DNA of 64,000 nt from Serinus canaria (lineage: Eukaryota; Chordata; Aves; Passeriformes; Fringillidae): the NCBI RefSeq assembly GCF_022539315.1, contig NC_066314.1, positions 53,753,180-53,817,179 on the forward strand, in the 5' to 3' direction. The translations under genes and the position numbers were made by a program. Below, in pieces: positions 9,191 to 22,438 of the stretch (position 1 is the stretch's first letter; every line of letters begins with the position of its first letter). The notes under the pieces were generated by a model. It was not told where the DNA came from. It ran no database searches and saw only the letters and a program-made list of their open reading frames with translations.

Positions 9191-11708
9191 GGATGACTAG
9201 GAAATTGACAAGACATTATTTTTAATTGCATTCATGGTTCCATTAAGAATTTTACAATGTAAATTTCTGCTGCAAAGTAATCTGAACACCCTGGTAGAGT
9301 CTCAATTTAACTGTATTATAAATCCTTTTGTATGTATAAGTATAAATATTTTTCATACCTAGCTAGAAACATTAGTTATGGAACTGAGCTTTGAAATGCT
9401 GGGGAGTTACCTTTCAGACAATTTAAGAAAGCAGGAAAACTAATGATGTTCAACAATGAAGAAAGGGGGAATGTTTCCCCCCAGTTTTTCAGTTATCCAA
9501 AAGTGTTTCAGGACATTTTTCCTCCTGTCCTCTCAGAGTGAAAATAAGCTTTCTTTATGCAAATGCCAAGAACTAAAAAAAATATTCAAAACCCCAAAAA
9601 GACATACATGAAAATTAAAAAAAAAAATCTCTAGATGCTTTTCAGTTTTTCAGTTTTAGCAGTAATGGTTTAATATTAGGGTCTATTTTGGTACACAACA
9701 AAGCTCCTTAATCTTTGTCCTCGCTGAAAATCATCAGGACTTAATTATTTAGTGGCTAGTTTAGATAAGCTGTCATAGAGTAACCTCCTCCCTGTCTGCA
9801 AGGGAGAGGATTTTATTTCTGGGTAACCACACAGCACTTGCAGGTGAAGTCAAATAATTTTTGATTCTGAACTAGCACTCATCTGAGGGAGCTGAACTAA
9901 ACATATGTTACAACACAGGTCTAATAATATTGGACTAGATAAGGTTGATTTTGCTTTCTGGGTTTGTTTTCAACTTCATTTTCCAAACATGGATTTGGTT
10001 TTAAGCTTGCATTTCACTCTTTGGTAATTAAAGCAGCTATGCATGGTCTAAAGTGTGTGGATTAAAAAATAGCTGCTTGTAGGACTGAACTTTGTGGTTT
10101 ATTCTATTGAATTTTCTTCCTTATTCCTTACCCTCCCCACTCCAATTCTTAAATTCTTCTTGGTGGTTTTCCTTTTCTCCCTTCAGTTTATTCTAACTGT
10201 TTTGAGAACTGAGGAGGAAATATTGCTGAATAGAAGGTGCAGTATTGAATATTGTTCCTTTGAAGCTGTCAGTTCTTAAGATGTCATGTGAGGTCTCTGA
10301 GAAAAAAAGTGGTATGGAACTATATTTCAAAATGAACTGTCTATTTTTTGCCATTCTAGTGAGGTCATTGACTTTAATAGCTTCTGTGAGATGGTCAAAT
10401 GAACAAGAATAGGGTTGCCAAATATTTCTGGTTACAGACTCTTTGTGTCCTCGTGAGGTCTCTGGTCATTTCCTGCTGATCACACCACAGATTGCTCCAT
10501 AGCTTGGGAAGCCTGTGAAAAATCACTTCCCCTTTCCACCAGGATCTCTTTTTTTACTTCATAAAATTTTCCCTGCAGACCTGGAACAATGTTCAGGGTT
10601 TGCAGGTGGGAACTGCTGCTTTAGACCACAGTGGATGGGTCGTTCCAGCTGGTGTCACAGGAGGCCTATTGTTATTATCCATAAGAAAACTGTTAGCAGA
10701 GCTTTAATTGCCAGTGGTATTGGGCTGCATCTTATCTTTTAATGAAGGGAGGCTTCTAACCATCTCACCTGTTTTACATGCTGAAAATCAGCTGGCAAAG
10801 TGTGCTTTTTGTGGGCCCATCTTTTAAAGAGCAAGTGAGCATTCATCTCAGAAAGCACCAGGAGGTACTTGAGTATCTTCTCAAGCTTTGGTGAATAATG
10901 CCAATGTCCTACATACAGTGTTGCCATCTTTACATTTGCTTGTTTCTAATGCTGTCAGAGTGAGGCAAAGTGTAGTGGGCAGGCCTCCAGTGATTATATA
11001 CAACATGTTATGTAATTTGTTTAGCCCCAACTTTCATGAAAAGCATGGTACCTTTGCTGCTCTCAGCACTTTGGAGCCTTTCAATTGCACTTCGGAGTAA
11101 TCACAACTGCTGTTGTCAAATGTAAATCAGCTGGAAAGCTCTTGCAGGAGACTTTGTACAGGTGATGGATATGATCTTGCCAGCTGAAATCCATCTGCTT
11201 AGATTCTTTTGCTGCCTGTGCTTCCTTGGGCATTTATTTTTTTATTTCAGTGATGGAAACAGAGAGGCATAGATCATCATTCCTGCTTGAGGCAAACCAA
11301 TCTGTGTCTTCCAGAGCAGAAGGGAGAAATAAGGCTGCTACAATCAATCTGTGAGTTTCAAATATTGTAAAATGGAAACAACTTCCACCTTTCCTGAAAA
11401 AAATCTTAAGAGTTCAGCAAATAGCATGGAAAAGGAATACATCATGCACTGGGGCTGCTTTTTAGAATAGGTAAAAGGTGTAAAACTAAGATGGGGAAAC
11501 TTGGGGTGTTGTGATTCTGTTTAGACAAGGGAGGTCACACCAAATTTGAGCTGATTGCTCAGTATTCTGTCAGTGAGTGTATTTTCAATAAATCCAGCAA
11601 CTAAGCATGATATTCAAGAAGGAACAGGTTGCTGAACATGATTTCCCTTTTCCATATGACACCTTCAGGGGCGAGGTAACATCCTCTCCTCAAAGCCAAG
11701 ATGTGATG

Positions 11709-11768
11709 GGTAAAGTAAATACATTTATGGTAAAGTAAACATCTTTATAGGAAAGTAAACATATTTAC
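11709..11768. repeat. 20-bp tandem repeat, three copies
   Basis: Units at 11709-11728, 11729-11748 and 11749-11768 share the pattern gg(t/a)aagtaaa followed by an AT-rich half. A degenerate inverted version of the last half follows at about 11788-11806. Confidence 0.75.
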
Positions 11769-14580
11769 TACTTATAATATTTACATATTTATAAACATAT
11801 TTACTTTTCTATACTATAGCTTACAGTTATTCTCATGTGTTTCTTGTTGTGAATTACACTGCCTTGAAATGATGGACACACTTCTCCAAGTGCTCCAAAT
11901 CATCATTAATTAACTGATGATTAGTTAAACCCTCCTGAAGGGGGCTAGGACTGCACATACCCTGTGGTATCCCTCAGGAAGTTTTGTTTTCATGGGAAGG
12001 TTTTTAGAGTTGGATGTTTTTAAAGCTTTAGCATTGTGTTTCTTCCTTTCTCAACTTCAGCTTGAGTTGTGTTAAACTGAAAATCTTCCTATAAAGGCTA
12101 TTGCTCTGCTTATGTTCTATGCTGGCATAGCATATGAAACTTTCTTATTGAGGAGTAGAGATAATGGCCTTTTGATTGTTTGGTGAACCCATCGGTGCAT
12201 TTAAATTTGGCACAAATAACTTCAGTGCCACAACCTCCTTTATTAAACCTCTGATGAAACTGGTGGATAAAAACAATGGTCAAGATAAGGCATAATTGAA
12301 GATCATCCCTTTTATAGCTATCAAATGAAGTAAGGGCTGATATCCTCCTTAGGAATGATATGAGTATTTTTGGATTTTTTTTTTTTAACTTTTGCAAGGA
12401 GGCAGCCTTGTGCTCTTTAAGTCTGAAATTCTGTTTATTTTCTAATTTTGAATCTTGTAATATTTTCTGAAAGAAATCACCACCTGAGAAGTTAAAGAGA
12501 TTGTAAATAACCATCATCATATTATTTTGATTATTTTTGCATTGACACAGTTAAAATCCTTTGGGCTTGATTTAAGAAGTTATCTTGTTCAGTTCACTAC
12601 TAAACTTGAAATTATATTTATATTGGGCATGACTATAATTCTGAGGGGGAAAAATTTTAATAAGTGATATAACTGATGCAGGGGGGATTAATTTCCTCTT
12701 CAGAAATCCTTTGAAATAGCAGAAGATGTGCTTTCTTAGAGCTAGACTAGGTATTCTTATTTTCTAAAAATATATTAGCTGCTTTGATAAAATCTGTGAA
12801 AACATCTTTTGGAGGAAGGAGGGATAGCCTCTTCAGATCATGGAGGGGATAAATGTTTGAAATAAAATAGACCCAGACCTGAGGAAAAAGAAAAAATAGG
12901 AGGAGTAGACCTCTTAGAGAGTCTTGGGAAAAAGAGGAGTGGAATTTTTAACTCTAACAACCAAGTCTTCAAATGCCAGTAGAGAGAGTCAGACTATAAG
13001 GTGTGTCTTAAAACTGGCATGTGATTCTAGTCTGTTAATGGCTCCAAAACTTCAAGAAATGCAAGTAATAAGTCACCTTTCTAATAGCATACTGTGATCC
13101 TACTTGTCTGGGAGCTTTGTATATTTCCTTGTGAGTACATTGATAGTAGAGTTTGATTTATAGCAAATCAACTTGTCCCTGAAAATTGAAAATAACCTAT
13201 TGTATATCTGAACCTGGACACACCTGTACACAAAACAAACCTCAATTCTGCCTGTCTAGGTGTGGTCTTTAATATGGTGTAAAAACCTGATATGTCTAGT
13301 TGATATTAAGTGTGGATACAGGTCTTGTATAAATACTGTGGATTTATGATTTTTTTTTTTTTTTTTTTTAGTGATTTCATTTTTACCTTCTATTACTTGC
13401 ATGAAAACTTGTTGCCATGAAGGTAACCAGTGTTTGGTGTGACTCATCACAGAAACTTGAGGAAATGTTTGGCTGGCGTTTCTAACCTGCCAACTCTATA
13501 TAAAACAAGAAAGTTTATTTTGTTCAGTTGCAGAGTTTGGTATTGACTTTAGTCTGTAGTGCTCAGATATCCTCAAATCACAGGGCTTTGCTCTCATTAA
13601 AAATAAGGGTCTCTTAACAATGTTTAGCAATGACTCAGATGTGTGGATATCTGAATTTAAGTTTCTATACTTGGAATTAAGAGCTTAACTGGAATTGCTA
13701 AGCTTGAAGATTCTGCCAACTATCTTTATTCAGAAGCAAATTACAGAAAATAATCTGAAAAGGGTGTTTGATGTTCTTTAAGATTACCTCTGTGTATTTA
13801 GCAATCATAAAAGGTAGTGGAGAGACAGGAATGGGAATAGTTCAGAAACCAATGGAGTGTGGCATGAGTTGTAACAATGGATTTACTGTGAAATCAGTAC
13901 TACCACCTTGAAATTAAGAGACCTGCAGAATGGGACCCTTTTACCTGGCATGGATATCCTTATGCCTGTCACATGCCAGGAGTAAGCATATTCCCTGTGG
14001 GTATGGCTTGAGGTTGCAGTTTAGGGCATAGCAATCGTCACTGTGCCTGAAACTGTCATTTCCTGAGCATTTCACTCTCCAATTCTTTGTATGGAAAGGG
14101 TGAGAGAAGCAGCTTTTTTTTTCCATGTAGCCTCAGCACCCTCCTCGCTCTAATTTCTCTCAGAGCTGCTGGTTTATCCCCTTTTTCTCTATGAAATTCT
14201 GTTCTCCCTGCTTTTGCACTCCTCTTAGCTAACACACAAACTATATTTCCACAGCGGGGCTTGAATCGGTTCTTTAACTTTCTGGGTGGAGGAGGGAAAT
14301 CTCTTGAAAAGAATACGGCAACACTTTGTGCAGAGGGCTCGGTTCATAATTCAGCATTATCGTGGAGCACACTAGGATAGTCAGCAAGTATGTGGTATTG
14401 AAGATTTGCCAGATACCACAGCTATGGATGACTGGAATATATTCTTCAGAAAGCTGTGAGATTTGACTACAATGCTATTCTTTTCTAACCACAGAACTAA
14501 CAAGTGTGTCAAAGCTGGGTTTTTCACTGCTCAGCTGCCACTTGGAAGCAAAACTTTTGGGGAAGTCCCACATCCCATTT

Positions 14581-14640
14581 GGATTAGAAATGTATAATCC
14601 ATAATGTATAATGTATAGTCCCGGATTAGAAATGTATAAT
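14581..14640. repeat. 18-bp direct repeat, 42 bp apart
   Basis: GGATTAGAAATGTATAAT occurs at 14581-14598 and exactly again at 14623-14640. The space between them is filled by shorter 'ataatgtata' echoes, suggesting local slippage duplication. Confidence 0.9.
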
Positions 14641-16992
14641 TCAAAAAGTCTCCACATGTAATTCAAATTAGATTAATGTAATGTAATTTGATAATTTTGG
14701 CATCTAAATGTGTGTTGTTCAAGTGCTTGATCCAACTGGGCTCGAGCCTGGAGTTAGATGATCTAAAAACCCACTGCCAATGATATGATATTTGTGATGG
14801 ATTTTATTAGTAGTTTTTTTGCCATTTAATATGTTCTGGTCCTTTCAAAGTCAGGGCACATGCACTGAAGTGGGGGGAGCTCTTTGCCTTGCCCTGGCTA
14901 CTATGATGTGGGTCAGGAATTGGTGGGGAATGGAAAGGGGGAACTGTGCTTTCTGAGGAGCTTCAAGCCGAGGGTGGGAGACTTTCTATTTCCTAGGTGT
15001 CCAGCTTGAGTTAGTCTCAATTTCTTGACCTACTATTTCAATCCTCAGATGTTTATGTAAAATGGAACACCACCACCCCAGTTTCTCCAAGGAATGTGTG
15101 GAAAACTTGTAGCTAAACTGGGGTTTCTTTCTGGTTAATTGTCTCATGTATTTAATAGATATAATGGATATGTATAGTCTGCAAGGAATAGACTGCTGTT
15201 CTGTTTTGTCGTGTTATGGGTTTGTCTTTTCTTTCTTTTCTCCTTCATTTTACTCATGTCAATAGACCTGATCTCTAGTCTGGGATGAACGGAGGAGAGG
15301 AATGTTATTCTCTCTGCAGATGATTTACTTTCCGTGTCTGGGACTAAAGCAAATATTTCTTTTCTCCTATTATATTTCCTTCCTAGGGTTGAATCCAGAA
15401 GTGACGGCCTTCCCATTAGTGTGATTTGTGATTGGTTTGTTTTCATTTCAAGGGCTCCTCAGCACAGCTAGCAGCAGCCCAATAGGTACTTTTTCACTGT
15501 ATCCAAATCCAGGTGTGCTCTTGTAATTTTAAAACTTCACAGTTAAAAGTGCAGAGAAAATATTCCCCCAAACCAGCTGGAATTGTATTTGCATGGTTAG
15601 AATAATGTAACTTGCCTCCTCTTATCACAGTGATCCTAGTATTGGTATTGAATCAGTACCAAAAAGAAATTCAGGGAAATAAATTTAAAAGTTCAAGGAC
15701 ATTTTTATCTTAATACATCAGCATGTGATCTGGGATTATAGCAAATACAGTCGTGCTTCAGAACAACCTCATCCTGACACATCCTAAGCTGGCAAAGATG
15801 GTGCTGTCTAGTGAGCAAAGCTTCTGCTCAAAATCAGTATTTATATACCTCAGGTTTAATCTGGCCCTTGCTGGACTTGGTCTCATGATGCTGCAGGAGC
15901 TTGTGCCTGTCAGAAGGGGAGTGTTCCTTTTATCTGAAGATGTGCCAAGATACTGCCCACAGCAAGACTGGTTCTGTGTCAGCAGGAGCTGCAGAAGGGT
16001 AACAGCACACTTGCTGAAGAGACAGAAAAATGAGGAGTCAGGGAGAAAAGTCCTGGCACCTGGCAAGGGAAAGCCCTCAGAACTTGTCCCTCCTCCCTCT
16101 GCCAGGGAACACAGCTGGGCTGGAAAGCTCAGGGTGCCTGGGGCTGGGCTCCTCCTGCTTTGTCTCTGCTCTTACTCTGGTAGAAATGGTTTATTAAGGT
16201 CAAAAATGACTGCTGGGCAGCCTGTCTAACACCAGCAAGAGAAGTTTAAATTTTTTCCTGCTTCCCATAGAGTAGGATGGATTTAAAGTACCCATCTCCC
16301 CACAAAGCAATCTCTAACTCCATTTTTTGCTTCTCAGCAGATGACATTTATAGCATCTTGTTAGACCCTGGGTTTGGAGATTTCTTTAACACTATGAAAA
16401 ACTTACTGCTGCCCATCCCTACCTTCCCATGAGCAAGGATTTTTAAAAATTGCTGTTTTGTACAGACGTGTGCTTTTTTTGAAGGGAGCTTTTCAGGATA
16501 CTTTTTTAACCGTGGCTGACTGTTTTGGAGTCTCTGGCTTCCTGGAAGTAACTGTGTGGGACACAAAGTGCTTCATTTTTCTGCTCATTCTTTTCCTGTT
16601 TCTTGATCTGTTATGCTCCCTCTTCTGGCTTAGTGCAACAGTTTCTATTATTTCCCACAAGGGACAGCCTAGGATGTGTTAGTTGGTTAAAATAGTCAAA
16701 GAGAGTGAGAATCAGGGGCATTGGCTGGTCTAGTGATGGGGCCATAAGGGACTTCTAGAAAATGTGATTGAGGACCATCATGTTTTCACTGCAATAGCTA
16801 ACAAATGCAGTGTCCCAAAATGTTGGGGCCCAAATATGCAAAATGACCTATTTGTAAATAACCGAGGTGGCCTTAGTAGATTCTTATCTGAGGGGCTCTT
16901 GGTGTGTTGACAAGGAGGGGGGAAGCCAGCATGAACCTCTGGTGCTGAAAATCTTCTCTGAAATAGTCCCAGCATTTGTTATTGGAGGGTGT

Positions 16993-17621
16993 TGTAGTAT
17001 ATGATGTAGATAATTCATGCTTTGGAAATTGTATAAAAATTATAAAGATCCAACCATGCATCTGACCCCCATGGCCAGAAGCAGGGCTTTTCATTTCCAA
17101 AAGATTTCCCGGACTCGCCCAGATAAAAGCATGACCATTAACGAGTTAATGAGTCTTTCCTGAGCAATCAGTGACCATTTCCGAAGAATGTTCAGAACAT
17201 TCACCGAACAACACCTGGGAGAGATTACATCAGATAACAGCAGGCGTCCTGGCTACAGCTGAAAGGAAGACCATTTTAAGGAGGCCAGACAGCCATCCAA
17301 GCCTATGGACTGACTTTTGTACTGGACTGATTTTGTATAGTTCCCGTTATACATATGTAGGAACTTACAGTAATCTTAGGTAATTTCTGCTCTAGGCGGA
17401 ATAAACTGTATATGAGCTGGATACCTGGAGCAGTTGGTGTGACACTCTGGGGAGATGCTGACACTATGTTGGTTCGACCCAAGTTCACCCAGTGTCAAAG
17501 TCCAGGGTTGACGCTGTCTTGGCTGTGGCAGTTTTATAATATTCTATTTTTTGGTTGTCGATCTAATAAGTTTATAAAATATTTTTTATAAATTTGGCTG
17601 CAGAATTGATCATTTATAACA
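16993..17621 (+). mobile_element. Solo LTR, family B, copy 1
   Basis: It begins TGTAGTATATGATG and ends TGATCATTTATAACA, so it has TG...CA termini, about 629 bp. Features shared with the copy at 23886-24522 are 'gataattcatgct', 'ggactgacttttgt', a 'gaataaactgtatat' TATA-like/polyadenylation region, and 'gttcacccagtgtcaaag' followed by 'gacgctgtcttggctgtgg'. The flanks are GTGT on the left and CTGT on the right, a one-mismatch candidate target-site duplication. No internal retroviral sequence adjoins it, so it is a recombined solo LTR. Confidence 0.85.
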
Positions 17622-18391
17622 CTGTGAAGCTGTATTTCATGCCATGGTAGTGTATTTTTCCTCCTTTCAGTGTACAAAGCTTTGTCTGGACTAGGATTTA
17701 TGTAATTTGTGTGATTAGCTCCTTGGTGTCTGTAAACTCTATCCTAGGTATGAATTTGTCTTTCATCACTTGCAAAGTGTTTACCTTCCCTCCATTCCAT
17801 GGGATTAAACTTGACAGGTTCAGTGTGTGTGGCAGACCTCAGTTTTGTCTTTGTTTTGTTCTAGGGTTTTTTTTTATTCCCCATGTAGTATGGTGCTGAT
17901 GCTATTTGTAAGGCAGAATTGTGGCCTCAGTCCTCACAAACTGAAAACAGCACCAAGGTGCCAGCTCCAAATCATTTGCAGTGTATGAAAAACATGAAAC
18001 AAAAATTCCTGGTAGGCAGTAGGACCACAGAAGTTAGTGAGCCAATACTGTACATGTCTTTGGCAGTCCTTGCAGTCCTGTTTTGTCCTTTTGCCCTGAT
18101 GAGGTGATGGTCTGAGCAGATCACCCTGCCATGACACATTTTAATCTTTGTCAGGATCCATGTTGTGAGTAGTATTTGCATTATTTGGTGCCAGTGAACT
18201 GCTCAGCTCTGGTACAGTTCAGCAGTGACTAGATAAAACCAGACTGAGAACAGCTGGAAGCATTATTCTGTCCAGAATATCCATATCAGATTTATCTTCC
18301 TGCATAGTTGAATTTCTGGGGAAGTTCACAAGCCTTCCTTTGTCCCCACTGTGAGTCCTTCAAATGGCCTCCTTGTTCTCCTCATGCATTA

Positions 18392-19026
18392 TGTAATATA
18401 TGTTATGAAATAATTAATGCTTAAAGAGAGAAAGTATTTTATAATCCAAACGAGTCTCTGACCACAAGCAGCCCAGGGACAGATGTCTACTTTGGAATGC
18501 TGAAATTCCTGAAGGCAGCAGGAGAGCTGTACCCCTGTTTACCTATGAATAGATGTGGCCAGCGATGCTATGCATGATGATGATTGTTTTCCTCCGGAGT
18601 AATCAGGAGACACTCAAGAGTGATCATCACTCAACTGATACCATCAATCGAGATAACAGAAGTCCTCAAGGAAGATACATCTGAATACACGACTTCCCCA
18701 TACATGATCAGTGCCTGTCACTACTCAAGAAACAGTGATTGTCCAGCCCTGCACAGTGAAACAAACTCTCATACATATGCGGGGTTACAAAAGAAATTGG
18801 GGCACCTCTGCCTCAGGCATAAAAAACTGTATAAAATAGCCTCACTGGAAATGGCATTTGTGAACAAAGGAGGATCTGGCACAATACAGGTTGGATCTAG
18901 GTTCACCCAGTGCCGATTCCAGGCTCGACGCTGTCTCTTAGGCTGTGGGTTTTTGAGGACCGTATTTTGGTCGCAAAAATAAAATCTTTCACATTTATTT
19001 GGATTTCTGACTGATCATTTATAACA
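18392..19026 (+). mobile_element. Solo LTR, family A, copy 1
   Basis: It starts TGTAATATATG and ends TGATCATTTATAACA (635 bp). It is flanked by CATTA on both sides (18387-18391 and 19027-19031), a 5-bp target-site duplication. A TATA-like 'gtataaaatag' lies near 18829, and an AATAAA at 18979-18984 lies near the 3' end. It is clearly related to the copies at 22439-23073 and 29012-29671. It is a solo element with no gag, pol or env nearby. Confidence 0.9.
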
Positions 19027-20876
19027 CATTACTTGTTAAGCAACTTAATTGATGAGAAGGGACACTGTTTGACAGGAACTGTGGTTCCTGATTTGGTCAG
19101 AGGCTTTCTAGCATTATCACTGGAAAATTCTAGATCTTCAGAGGGTGCAATGTGCTTGTGGCACCTTTGGTTCAGGTATCCATCTGTCCCTTAGCCCAGT
19201 TCCCTTATTTTTCAGCACACTGGTTAATTAGACTCCTAGGGATCTCAGGAGGCCTCCCAAACTGGGATGAAAACTTTCTGGAAATGCAAAATTATCTAGT
19301 AACCTCCCCCCCCTCCCCCCCCCCTTAGCTCAGTTATCACCAGATTGTGAAGATTTACAGGTCTAATGGGAATTTCCCTACTTTGTGCTTCTGTGCTTCT
19401 TCCTCTTTGATCAGGAGGCGGGACATGAACTTGGGAAATCCCTTGTCAGATTTTTCCAGGTGGAGCACTGAAAAAATATGTCTGTTCATATATAAATAAT
19501 TTTGGAAACAGTAGCAGGGTTATATATCCCTTCTTTTTTTACAAACTACAGTCAGGGACTGGTTTGCATTGAGGCAATGCTGGTAACTGCTGAGTGGTTG
19601 CTTCTGTTTTCCTTTTCTGGGAACAAGATTCTCTCTTCCCCCAAGGTTGCTGAGGGAGTACATAAACCCCTATGATTTGGTTCAAAGTGGCTGAAGAATT
19701 AAATATATATTAAAATATGTATATAAATAAAGTTTAAACTAGGGTTTAATAACATATCTTTAGGATATTTTGAATTTTGCTTCCCAGTACTGTTAATTCC
19801 TAACTGTCAGTCAGAAGCCCAAGAGATTTGAAAGAACCTGGTCTCACATAAGGAGCTCAGCATGAATTTGAGTTCACTGCCCCATAACCACCTTAATAGC
19901 TGAGCTCTTCCAACTCTTCTCTTAGTGGCACACATAGTTTTGGACATAACAAAACGTCATATGAGATGCTTTCTGCTGCTTAACAGATATGGCACCTGGA
20001 TGTTTTTGTCTCTGAAGGGATTAAATGTGAGATTTAGTAATTTTGTTGTTCCCAACACTAGGCTGATTCTTGTTGGTTTTAGTTACTGGAAATTCAGGCT
20101 CCAGTGCTTTTCAGCTTTTCCTTGAGGAATGCTTTCTTTGCTTTGCCTTCTCTGAACAGTCCTTTTTGCTTTAACTCAAGTTACACATTTTAGATTGTGA
20201 AGCTACAAATAGCTGAAAGTAGTGTTAAAATATTTAAAGCTTAATTTACTTGTAAAGCTAGTAGGTTCCCACACCATGCTGAGGTCTCCTCAATGATTTG
20301 TGTAATTCTTTTAGCATAACTTCCTCTCTCAAGACTTCTTTCTGTGGTGCTCCTACTGATGCTTTGGTTTGGACAGTTTTTTGTCCTAAGTTTGTGCAGC
20401 ACTTAACATAGTAGAACGCTGGGCTGTGGGTCTTGTAGATGTTCCTAGAGGTCTAAAATTGAGGTATTTTTATTTTCTCTTTATAAATGAGACTCTTTAA
20501 TAAAAAAAATAATTAATAAAACTCCTTTCCTTTCTTCTTTATAAATAAAATGTAGTGTGGAAAGTGTTTTCATTTTGAGATTTATACAATCAGCTCCATG
20601 CTTTAGAGTCTGGAGGAAAATCAGTGTGTGTTTATGAGAACTAAGTTCTACATTGTCTTTCAATAAACAAGATGTGACTATGGTCCTGATTTAGAGAATT
20701 AAAAGCTATTGTTCTTTCTTTTTCTCTTTTCCCAAAGAAATTACTATGATGTAGTGTTTTATAATGGCTATAAAGTATTTTCAATGTTTTTTATTTACAG
20801 AAAACTTGTTCTATTTTTGCCAACATCCTGCATAGAGTAACTGATGGCTCTATATCTTAAAGAAGTAGTTTATTTA
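19027..20876. other. Intergenic, segment 4
   Basis: No gene or interspersed repeat recognised. It contains a nearly pure C tract at 19306-19324 (eight C, one T, then ten C), which is prone to slippage and could be mis-sized in the assembly. Confidence 0.6.
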
Positions 20877-21126
20877 CAGAATCACAGGATAGTTAGGGCT
20901 GGAAGGAACCTCAGGAGATCACCCAGTCCAACTCTCCTGCCCAGGCAGGATCACCTGTCTGGGTGATTCAGGTGTATCAGGTGATACAGGAATGCATCCA
21001 GGTGGGTTTGGAATGTCTCCAGAGAGGAAGACTCCACACCCTCCCTGGGCAGCGGTTCCAGTGCTCTGCTACGCCCAAAATAAAGAAATTCTCCCTCATG
21101 CTGAGGTGAAACTTGTTTTAGTTTAT
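20877..21126 (-). repeat. CR1 LINE, 5'-truncated, antisense
   Basis: The left end is the typical antisense CR1 terminus 'cagaatcacaggatagttag' with 'ggctggaaggaacctcagga' and 'gatcacccagtccaactctc'. It continues through 'agactccacaccctccctgg' to 'ctgaggtgaaacttgtttta'. A short 'caggtg(t)atcaggtgata' stutter lies inside. Confidence 0.9.
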
Positions 21127-22384
21127 TGCTTACAGTTGTAATTAAACTAGTGGCTGCTTATTACTTGTAAGTGAGTAAAAACTGAGGAAGTAGTTTAGGC
21201 ACTTCTGCTATCATTGTAATGGCTATAAAATTGTCTTTATGCAACGAGTGTGGCACCTGCTCTAGCACTGCCTACTGTGCATCTTGGCCTCCTGTCACCT
21301 GAGAGTGATGACATGACCTAGGATATGATTCTTAAACCAGGGGAACCAGGAGAGGGAAAAAAGAGTAAAACATGGAATGATGAATGCATGTGTGTCACAG
21401 CATGTTAATTCAACAGTCTGTATTAAAGTTAAAATGGCTGAAGATGACTTAACTTTTGGAAACTTTTGGTGTATATTTTCTGAAGGAAATTTGAGGGAAG
21501 ATGATTTTCATGCCCAGTGTTGAAAGGTGGGATGGGAAAGAGCAGGAAATGCACTGCAGCCACCATGGTAATCTACCAGAATACCAAGTCCCAAGGGTGA
21601 GTGCATTCTCCTCTCATCCCACCAGCTTCAAATTAAACCTGACTTTTCCCATTCTGTGTATTCTCTAAAATCTGCCTTAATGTTCCTAAGATCTGTCCTT
21701 ATCCATGTGTGAATCTGTATTTCCAGAAAGCCTGGCACACTGCTGGGATCCTTAGCTCAGGTGTGTAGATGCCTTGGGGCCTGAGGATTTCCAGAACTGT
21801 TTGAACCAGAAATAAAAAGCCAATAAAATATACAGATATATTTGTGCTTGCTTATATCCTCAGGCATTGTTCCTTTGAATACCATGAATTTTTCTGCTAA
21901 ACAAGAGAAGGAGAAAGGAATATGTTCCGATTACTTTTGTTTGACAGAGAAAAGAAGCCTAATTTTTATCTGATTTGTGTTTTCTGAAAAATTTATGGCT
22001 GTGATTTTGTTATTCAAACACACAAAGAAGATCCTGTCTTTTTATAGTTCTTCTAAAGATAAAATCTTTGGCAATGGGCTCATAAAATTGTGAGCTCAAG
22101 GCATCTCTCAGCTTTGAGATGTTAAAAAACTAAATTTTTATTAGGATGCAGTTTTGTACAGTTTTTGTCCCATGGCAAACGGAAAAAGATTGGACTACTT
22201 GGTGCTTTTTTTTTAAATCAAGTCAAACTTGGAAGGTATTAATTTTTAATGTAATTTCTATAAAGTTCCATGGTTTTAGGAACAGTCCAGTGGAGAAACA
22301 CACACATTGTCCATTACCTCCAGTCTGTGAGGGGTGAGGTTCTGATGGGTTGGTAATGAAGGGTTATAGGGAATTAGGGTGACA
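21127..22384. other. Intergenic, segment 5
   Basis: About 1.2 kb with no recognised feature. Confidence 0.6.
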
Positions 22385-22438
22385 TCAGGCTGATTCCATG
22401 ATCCTTGGTCCCTTCCAGCTCAGGATATTCTATGACTC
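22385..22438 (+). repeat. CR1 3' tail, interrupted by an LTR
   Basis: The CR1 3' end is readable as 'gattccatgatccttggtcc', 'cttccagctcagg' and 'atattctatgactc'. It ends exactly where the family A LTR target-site duplication ACTC begins its repeat, so the LTR inserted into the CR1 tail. CR1 sequence further left is too diverged to bound. Confidence 0.7.

Larger units (their letters stand above)
9191..16992. other. Intergenic, segment 3 (largely featureless)
   Basis: About 7.8 kb with no recognised gene, exon or young transposable element. Small local repeats are a 20-bp unit in three copies at 11709-11768, a T run at 13350-13369, and an 18-bp direct repeat at 14581-14598 and 14623-14640. The frame at 15753-16229 plus (158 codons) is the longest here and has no protein-like features. 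Old undetected repeats are likely. Confidence 0.65.

Noticed and set aside
15753..16229. 158-codon plus-strand frame as a gene
   Set aside because: No recognised family, no splice or promoter context, ordinary intergenic composition.
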